Positions 38,801 through 47,800 of a stretch of 64,000 nt of DNA are shown here, in pieces. The notes under the pieces are model-generated. The model ran no database searches, was not told the DNA's origin, and saw nothing but the letters and a program-made list of their open reading frames with translations. Source of the DNA: Marthasterias glacialis (Eukaryota; Echinodermata; Asteroidea; Forcipulatida; Asteriidae); assembly GCA_911728455.2 (NCBI GenBank), contig OU452231.1:501001-565000 (forward strand), in the 5' to 3' direction. The translations under genes and the position numbers were made by a program. The stretch's first letter is position 1, and the number at the start of each line of letters is the position of its first letter.

Positions 38801-41800
38801 GCAGTAGCAGTCACGATAGCTCTGAATGCTCTGAATGCTCTGAAGCATTGGTTAGGTTTCAGTATTTATAATAGGAGTGGACAAAATTAATTTATTCATT
38901 TATATTGCGCAAATTCTGTATGATTATGTTCAAATGCGCATCACATAAAGTGTACTTCCAACATGTTCATAGAGGGCGCTTTATGCAGCCAATCCAGAAA
39001 CACTGCGGCAATGCCCCGTCTCTCACAACACGTGGCCTGGTTGTTATCATGTGCTATAAACAATGCACAGGACCTACAATTTTACATCCACTCTGAAAGA
39101 CACAGGCTGGTTGTTATCATGTGCTATAAACAATGCCAGGACCTACAGTTTAACATCCACTCTGAAAGACACAGGCTGGTTGTTATCATGTGCTATAAAC
39201 AATGCCAGGACCTACAGTTTAACATCCACTCTGAAAGACACAGGCTGGTTGTTACAGAGCCTTTTTACGGGTCTCCCATCCATTCCAATTACTGACCACA
39301 GTCAACAGTGCTTAACCCTAGCAGTGTTTGGGGCCACTTAAATCAGCCCAATTTTCAGGCTGTGTATTGGCAGGGCCGATTAAATCCACCCAATTTAGGA
39401 CACATTGGTGTTGGTTAAAACACACCACATGACCTAAAAATGACCTTTGTGAAAGTTCAAGTTGTGACCAAAAAAAAGTATAGAAAGTTAGCTTTGTACT
39501 TGTGTATGCCGTGACTGTAGTCATTGTTTCTAGAATTTTATGGATAATTTTAAAAAAGTTGTAATTTACAGCTAAAATGCATGACATTCGTTTTTAACAC
39601 TGTGCACTGCTTGTGTTATTTTGGCAGTTATACTCAGGCATGCAACTTTTCATCGAATCAGCTGATATCCTCATTTTTCACCTCACACTCATGCCATTTG
39701 AAAACTGAAAAACACTGTACAAAGTCTTGTAAAGATTGGAGTTTCCTCATTTTTTTTTTTTTAAATCCAAGTTGCATGGCTGTATACTACTAACTCTTCC
39801 ATTAGACAAACTCTCTGTGGTGGATCTGAATAATCAGTAGATAGTCAATGCCAAAGTTGATTTGTCTTCTCAGCGTGATGCACGTAAGAGGCAGCTAGCT
39901 GAGAGTGATGAGGAAGATGAAGAAAGCCAACAAGAGCTGATGAAGAAACACACTGAAGAGAAGATAGCTCTACTCACTGAGGACAGTAATGAGGACTTTG
40001 AAGACGAATTAGAAGCTGTAAGTTTTTATTGTCGTTTTGACATTGATCAAATACACATTCATGTAAGGATTTGTCCTCAGGATTGATAACAGCTATCTGG
40101 GATCTGGGGCATAAACTTTGAGAGTTCTTCTGAAAAATCACACATTGAAATCAAGATCATGTTTATTTTTCATTTGTAAATTTTTAATTAAATTTAATAA
40201 AAAACCAGTTGGCATTTACTATAAAATTGCTTAATTTTTATCAACAAAATCATTGAATTGGATTGAATTTGGTTTATTGTTATTTCTATACAAGTATATA
40301 ATAGAAATTGTATTTGGTCTCATGCTTAAAAATATAACCAAACAAACATACAAAACTACAAGTATTAGAGTTAAGAAATAGTACAGCAATTTATGTACAA
40401 TCATTAGCCACTAGTCATGATTCTAAAAAAACATACAAAAAGCTGATTAAAATGAATAGATAAATAACTACATGTTTACAAACGAGCGAATATAATAATG
40501 AAATGGGTGTGGAATAACGATGTGCTTTGTTATGGAAATATCTATTTCTCATGCATTACAATTAAGCAATGTATATTTGGTTTGTCATCATCAGGAGACT
40601 AGAGCAGGCTAGTCGAAACGTTGAGACCAAACTCACTCCACGGTAGTGAAGTTATCCGAGAAGTCCCCCCAATCCACTAAGCGAAAAAGTAGTAGTAGTC
40701 CAGGCCGATTTCCTACCCCCAGGTAGTACTTAAAAAGCAGGACAGTTCTTTTCAGAACTACGTTGTCTCCCGAATTCCGAAAATCTACTCCGCGGTAGTA
40801 GAATAATAGCAAGACAAGTTCTCACAGAACAATCTACTGTATATAACAAAGTAGATATAATCACAGGGTGTTACCGCAAACCAAATATACATTGATACCT
40901 CACCATGCAATGCCTCAAATCCTGTATACAATCAAGCAGTTATGAGATCAGTTTAATTTCATATGACAGGATTTAAGATGGCGACAGTGTTGTTCAAGAC
41001 TGGGACTAAATTTACTCCAAGAAACTTTTCGTTTAAAATTTCTAAATTATTTTCTGATACTAATCAAAAGATGTCTGTAAAGGTATAAAGCATCATTTGT
41101 TTTTGGAAAGGATTTAGTCATTTCTGTCCTGTGGTTTTCAATTCACATGATACCATACGAACAACCTGAATGTCGGCAAAAAGAATGGTAACATGAAATA
41201 ATTGTTTGTGTTTTTGGAGTGATTTCATGCGTTTTGTGCTAATTTCATTTCAGCAAATTAATTTACTGAGATATGGGTGCTGGGTGACAGTTTTCTTAAG
41301 GCATGGCAGAACTTAAGATGGAAATATTTCTTTGGACAACTGGTTTAATTTAAAATCATTTAACATAAGGGATGCTCTAACAACAACACTTTGTAGCAAT
41401 TTGGCGCTCTAAACTTTTTTTTTGCGTTGACTTTTGTTATGAAGGTGAGGGTCGAGATGATGCAGGAACGAGTAGGAGCACTAAAAGAACAAGAGGAACA
41501 ACTAGGAACTCTGGTTGCTAAGTTACAACTGGAGAGGTCAAGAGAGGTCAGTTAGTCAATGATTATTATTTGTATATATTTTTTTATTAATCTTTGTTTT
41601 TAGAGCAGCCAAACAAGAATTTTATTAATGTTTGTAAGCATTTTGATTTCTTTGATATTTAAATTTTTCTGGATTAGAGCAAGGTGCTGTATAAATGGGT
41701 CTCATAATTCAAACATATCTCTGCATACCTGTTATTAAAATAAGGAGCTCTTTCAGATGCTGCTAATATTATCATTAATTTATTAAAGTCCAAAAGCTAT

Positions 41801-44800
41801 ACCTTGTGTTTTTCCATAAGGAAAACAATATTGAATCTTACATCATATTATATTAGTGAATCTATTAATTACCTCACTACAATGTAAAGTCTGTCACTGT
41901 CTGCCTTGTATCTCAATGTGATAAGGAAAAGAACAAAAACATTGCGTCTTCAATTTCTTGCCTGATAACAATCAACTTTAATTTATTTGAATTTTTTAAC
42001 TTGCACACAACTTTACAGTTGATCAGCTGATTTCACTCTGTTTAAAAACTTTAACATTACCATGTGTGCTTGTCCTTTTCTTTTTTGTTGTTGTTGCAAT
42101 TAGAGACCAAGTGTTAAGTCTATCATTTACACAAAGATGTACATGAGTAACTAGGTATTGATGGATTGTTATTGACATGAAATAACTGTTTGTTGAATTG
42201 AATTGAATTTGAATTGAATACAGATTGCTACAATAGAAGAACAGCAGAAAGCTCTATGGCAACTCAAGATGAACATGCTGGACAATATGACCGAGAATGG
42301 AATTATCCGCAATGCTGACTGTAAAAAAGTTATTGACACACATCAAAAGGTGAGTGACCTCTCTGTAAAACATACTTTAAAAAAAATATTAACTCACACT
42401 TCTGACTGTAAGAAAGTTATTGATACACATCAAAAGGTGGATGACTGCTCTGTTAAACATACTCTAAAAAACCTGTTGCGTTTACTCTTTGCTGTGATAA
42501 AGAGATGACATTGGTTGATGGACAAGTAAATTCATTCCCTTTCTCTAGTTTTCTTAATAAACACATTATTCAACCAACGTAAATCTGGGAAAGGTTTATC
42601 GAATAAAACGGTCATGTAATAAACTCATAGTGAAAGCATAAAAAACTGTTTACATTCGTGTACATGCTTTATATTATTATTATTATTATTATAAATTCCT
42701 GGTAATGAAACAAGGATGCCTCATAAGTGAACTTAATCACTCTAGCTCTCAAGCCTGAGGAAACCTGTAGATAAGGGTGCTTGCTATGTGAAGCAAAACA
42801 CCGGGGTAAACCCCTACTCTTCCACGATAAGTGTTCTGGGTACGTGCACTACCAATCCTAGTACATGGGACCTACGGCTTAATGTCCCATCCAAAGGACA
42901 AACCAATTATGGTTAAGTATCTTGCTCAAGGACACAAGTGCCGCAACCGGGATTTGAACCCACACTCTGCTGCCAACAACACCAGAACTTGAGTCCAGTG
43001 ATCTTAACCGCTCGGCCACGACACTCCACAAAGTTTGATTGCTGCAATCAACAAATGAGCAACAGTGACCCAAGGGTCTAAAAGTGTCTTCAGATACTAC
43101 TTTCTTAACTTTGATAGTATTTCTGATGGAAATATACCCAACGTCATCACACACAAAATCTTGCTTTAGCCATGTTGGATAACTATGCAGGGTGCAGCTT
43201 GCAGGATGCATTTTGTCTTTCAGACCTCGGAAAAAAATGACTCCAAGGGGTTCTTGGTTGTCATCATCAATCATCTACTTGAAAGGTTACTTATTTATTT
43301 CTGCGCCAGTCACCAGTCATGTAGCATTTTTTAATGGTGTATTTGTTTTTTTATCAAACAGGAGTCCAAAAATCTGGAGAATAAGTTAAACGCAGAGCGT
43401 GAGAAACAAGAGAAAGAATTCAAGCGACGACTCCGTGAGAAGCTTGCTGATCGGGAGTTGATGTTCACCAACAAACAGCAGGAGGAACTGAGGATGCTAG
43501 TGGAGAATGAGAAGAATAAGACATCAGCAAGATTGAAACGAGTTGCTCTAAAACATAAACATCTTATGCAGATGGAAGAGTTCAGGTAAACAGAAAACAC
43601 TGGTATAGATATTAGGAGGGGAAAAAATAATATAAAAAAACTCACACACAAAATCAGTTAGTATCTTTTGAAATAAATAAAATAAATTCGTAAGTTGTAT
43701 AAAACACGTCCTATTTTCAGGGATGAAAATTTCAGATTTTTATCTGAATTCAGACTTTAAGTCAGGTGAAAAAAGTAGCCGTTATTTTCTTCAAATATAA
43801 AGAAATCCTGATCTTTGATCTACTTCTCTACTGCTGAGGATACTGTTCCCAGAAGCTGCTTGAAATCTATTATTCCAGGGGTGACTAAAAGGTTGAAATG
43901 CCATCATTTTAACATACCTCCTAAAACTTGGATCCTAGTTTCAGATCTTGTTGTCAACAATGACTCAACTCACCCCTGTATTTGTTTTAAATGCATTTTT
44001 TTTTTATCCAGGCATAATCTTGAGATTGAGTTGAACCAAGCACTTGAGGATCTACGGAGACAGTTTGAGATTAACAGACTGAAGCAACTACAAGAACAGG
44101 TAATCTCAAACAAGTTTGCTAGTTTTAATAAATTGGGCTCGATTTCATTAAGCACTAAGATTCATCTTAAGATGAGTTGTCAATATTACCATAGTGATTT
44201 GTATTGTGTCATCACACTTTGCTTAGCAATTAAGAAGGGTTTGCAGTTGAGAGTAATCCAAGCTCTTTGTAAAATTGAGTCCTGGTAAAGAGACTACACT
44301 TTTGGGTTTAATAAATACCAAACACAGGAGTGGCTGATTTTGTGGATTTTGTAATCTATTCTTTTCATTGAAAATATCTGTACAAAAAGGTTAACTTTAT
44401 TATTATCATTATTATTATTAATTTCTGGTAATGAAACCAAGGATGCCTCAAAAGTGAACTTAATCACTGTAGCTCGGAAGCCTGAGGAAACCTATAGATA
44501 TGGATGCTTGCTATCTGAACCAGAAACACCAGTAAACCCCTACTCTTTCACGATAAGTGTTCTGGATTCTTTAACGTGCACAACCCATCCTAGTACACAG
44601 GACCTAAGGCTTAACATCCCATCCGAAGGACAAAGTAATGATAGTAAAATGTCTTGCTCAAGGACACAAGTGTCGCAACTGGCCAGGCCAGGATTGGAAC
44701 CCCTCATTCTGTAAACTACAAAACTTAAGTTTGGAGGAGAAGACCACTCAGCCACGACACTTTGATTAATCTTGCTTGTGCATCATTTTGTGTTGTGTGT

Positions 44801-47800
44801 TAACTGTGCAGCATGTTTTTTAAGCAACATGCATGCAGCTAGATGTCTTTACATTTACTTGGTCTCCAAAAATGGCAGATCATGGGTGGACAGTATACTG
44901 CCGTAGCTGCATGATATGTCAGTGCAAGGCGTCAATATAAATTCATTTTTCCCAAACAGGATCGTCTGTTACAGGTAGTTCTGTTCTGTTGACTATTTTA
45001 CTTGAAAATAAGAGGTCTGGAAAGAGAAAAGGAAAGTTATCAATATTCATTTATTTTGTTGTTAAATGATTCTCAGGAACTTCAGTTTATCTCTGGTTTG
45101 GTCAAGCATGGTGGCTTCAATCCGACTGAGCTGCGTAACGTCTTATTTCTCCTGTTTCCTGGTAAGACCCAAGAGGAACTTGAACCTCTACTCAAGAGGA
45201 TGTACAATAAAGAAGATGCAGAAGATATTGATGAGGATGAAGACGGCGTTGATAATGGAAACAAAAAAGGGTAAGTGTTGTCTCCAAGACAGTTGTTCTA
45301 TGGAAGAACCACAATATGATTGACAAAGTTTATAAGCAATATTTACAAGGCGTGCTAATCTTGTGCTGAGAAGGAAGCAAAATTGCGCACTTTAATTGAT
45401 CCCAATGTTTGAATACAAGCATGATTTGCGCAGTCTGTTGCGTTCAGTACTCAGGTGGGAGACTGTTTTTTGTTTTGACATGGTTGTGTGGCTAGTCTAG
45501 TTAGCATGATAGCTAATAAAGCACAGTGGACTGTGGTCAGCACTTTTCTTATTTTCATAGTTTTGGTTGCTAGTCTATGGGCATGATTGGACACATTGGT
45601 TAAGCACTGATTGACAGTGGTCAGTACGTGGATGGGAAACCATTCCTTGTATTGGCATGGTTTGGGTGGCTAGTCTGGGGCATGTTAGTTAAGCACCATT
45701 GACTGTGGTCAGTACTTGGATGGGAAACCATTCCTTGTATTGGCATAGTTTGGATGGCTAGTCTGTGACAATGACTCTCACAAATCATGACAGTCTGTGT
45801 CCTGATCAGTCTGTATGTCCTGTGTGTTGTGATATGCCATCGAATCCTTTACCCTTATCCTTTCTGTATTAACACTTCTTTCTCCAACATTATTCAATCT
45901 CACGTCATCACATATACTAACCCATGGTAGGATGGAAGTCTCTGTCAATGCAGTGGCAGTGCCAGGGAGACTGACGTCCCACTAGGGTTACACAGACACA
46001 GGAACATTCACACTAATGTCTCAGACTATATCAAGGCCCAATTTCATGGCACTGCTTACCAAAGAATTCTGCGCTTACGGCGCCCTGTAAAGGCGTACTT
46101 CTACGGACCGTGGCAGGGCGTAAGCGTAGAATTCCACGGTAAGCAGAGCCATGAAACTGGGCCTAGGTGAACATGTAATGACAAGAACCTGATTGACTAT
46201 AACTGATAACTAGTAAACTAGTAAGCTTGTGGGTACAACCATGTACAAATCTCTTGTGGGAGGAGTGATGGCTCTGAAAAGAGCCGGTGTGGTCTCGACA
46301 TTTCAAACAGTATACTCTGCTTGTCTCCTGAAGTTTACTAGTTATAGCCGATTATCCTTCTTACCATGCAAAGCTTCAAACATCACTTCTCAACAGTTTG
46401 ATTGCAAAAGTCACTAAGTTTTAAAATACTGAAAGTACAAAGTTTCTGCAAAAGATTATGAGATGCATACGAAAATATTGTCAAATTCCTACATTCTGCA
46501 TTATCAAAACTCTACCCATAGTCCATATTTTTCATAAATGAAGACAAGAACAAATACTTTTTGGGTTTGTTATCTACATGTATTAACCCGCAATAGAAAC
46601 ACAGGTTGAAGTAGTTTAGCCGTAGTCACATTTCATACTCATAAAAACAAGACATGTCTTACTTGTTCTTATCCTGCACAATTACTCCATTCATTTTTGC
46701 CAATGTTTAACCCCACTAACTTTCTTTCCTCTCTAGTGGTGCTGTCTATAATTATGTCAACAACATACGCCCTCTATGTCAGCTGTGGGCATAGCGTACG
46801 AATAACTAGATTATGTAGCCAATGGGAAAGCTGAAATTTGCCATACAGCTAAAATAGCAGTGCACGGGATTTTTCCTCAAAACTTATTATGCACAAACAG
46901 GCCTTGATCTTAACCAAGGCCATGGAGGCCATTGGCCTCATGCCCTGTCGAGTTGGCCAGCATGCCCCTCAAAAAATTGCACTGTCACTATCAACTTGGC
47001 CAGCATGCCCTTGTACAATTTCTCTGATTTAGCCAGCATAGGCCTGCCTCCGTTTTTCTTAAGATCAAGGCCTGCACAAATAACTACACACATGAGAAAG
47101 CTAAAATTAGCCATGCAGCGAAAAATGGCAGCGCTCACATAAATCCTGAAAGCAGATCCACACAGATCTACACACACAGCATTCTCAGAGTGTTATTTCT
47201 ATGGTCTACTCATAACAGATTCTCCGTTTGAGGACCCATTATCTAAAAGGCATTTATTTCATCTTGCACTCACAATTCCTATTGTTGAATTTAAAAAATA
47301 AATAAATATATAAAATAAAAGTTGGGCTACTTACTCTATATGGGTGCTTACCATTTCCCTAACTATTTTCAAAGAATAAATTGCATTGTTTGTATTACTA
47401 AATTGGATTAAATACATCCCATAATGTTATGCACAACCAGTCAAATCATGTTGCCATTTTTGTTCTCCCTCCTTCCCTTTTTTACCCTATTCTGATCACT
47501 CATTCATTGTCATATAACAATTCAATGTATTGTCAATCCCACAATAAATTTCATTCTTTTTAATTTCTCTTTTTGTGTTACAACTATTATTACCAATGTG
47601 TTTTTCCTCTTTTGGGGGTATTTCATTTTTACTTCTCTGAAATAACCATCATTTCATATGTAATTTACTGCTTTCATCACTTATAAAATGTCTTGTACAA
47701 ATTTTTTGGTGTCCATGCTTTTCCTTCCATTTGTCTTCATTCCATGTTTTAAACACTGTCATCCTCTGACTCTTTAAATATTTCTGATTTACTCTAATGT

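Noticed and set aside
39037..39255. CRISPR array
   Set aside because: Units are contiguous with no unique spacers and the context is a eukaryotic intron.
45440..45745. 5S rRNA gene
   Set aside because: Only the 3' promoter half is recognisable and it is repeated in short tandem units.
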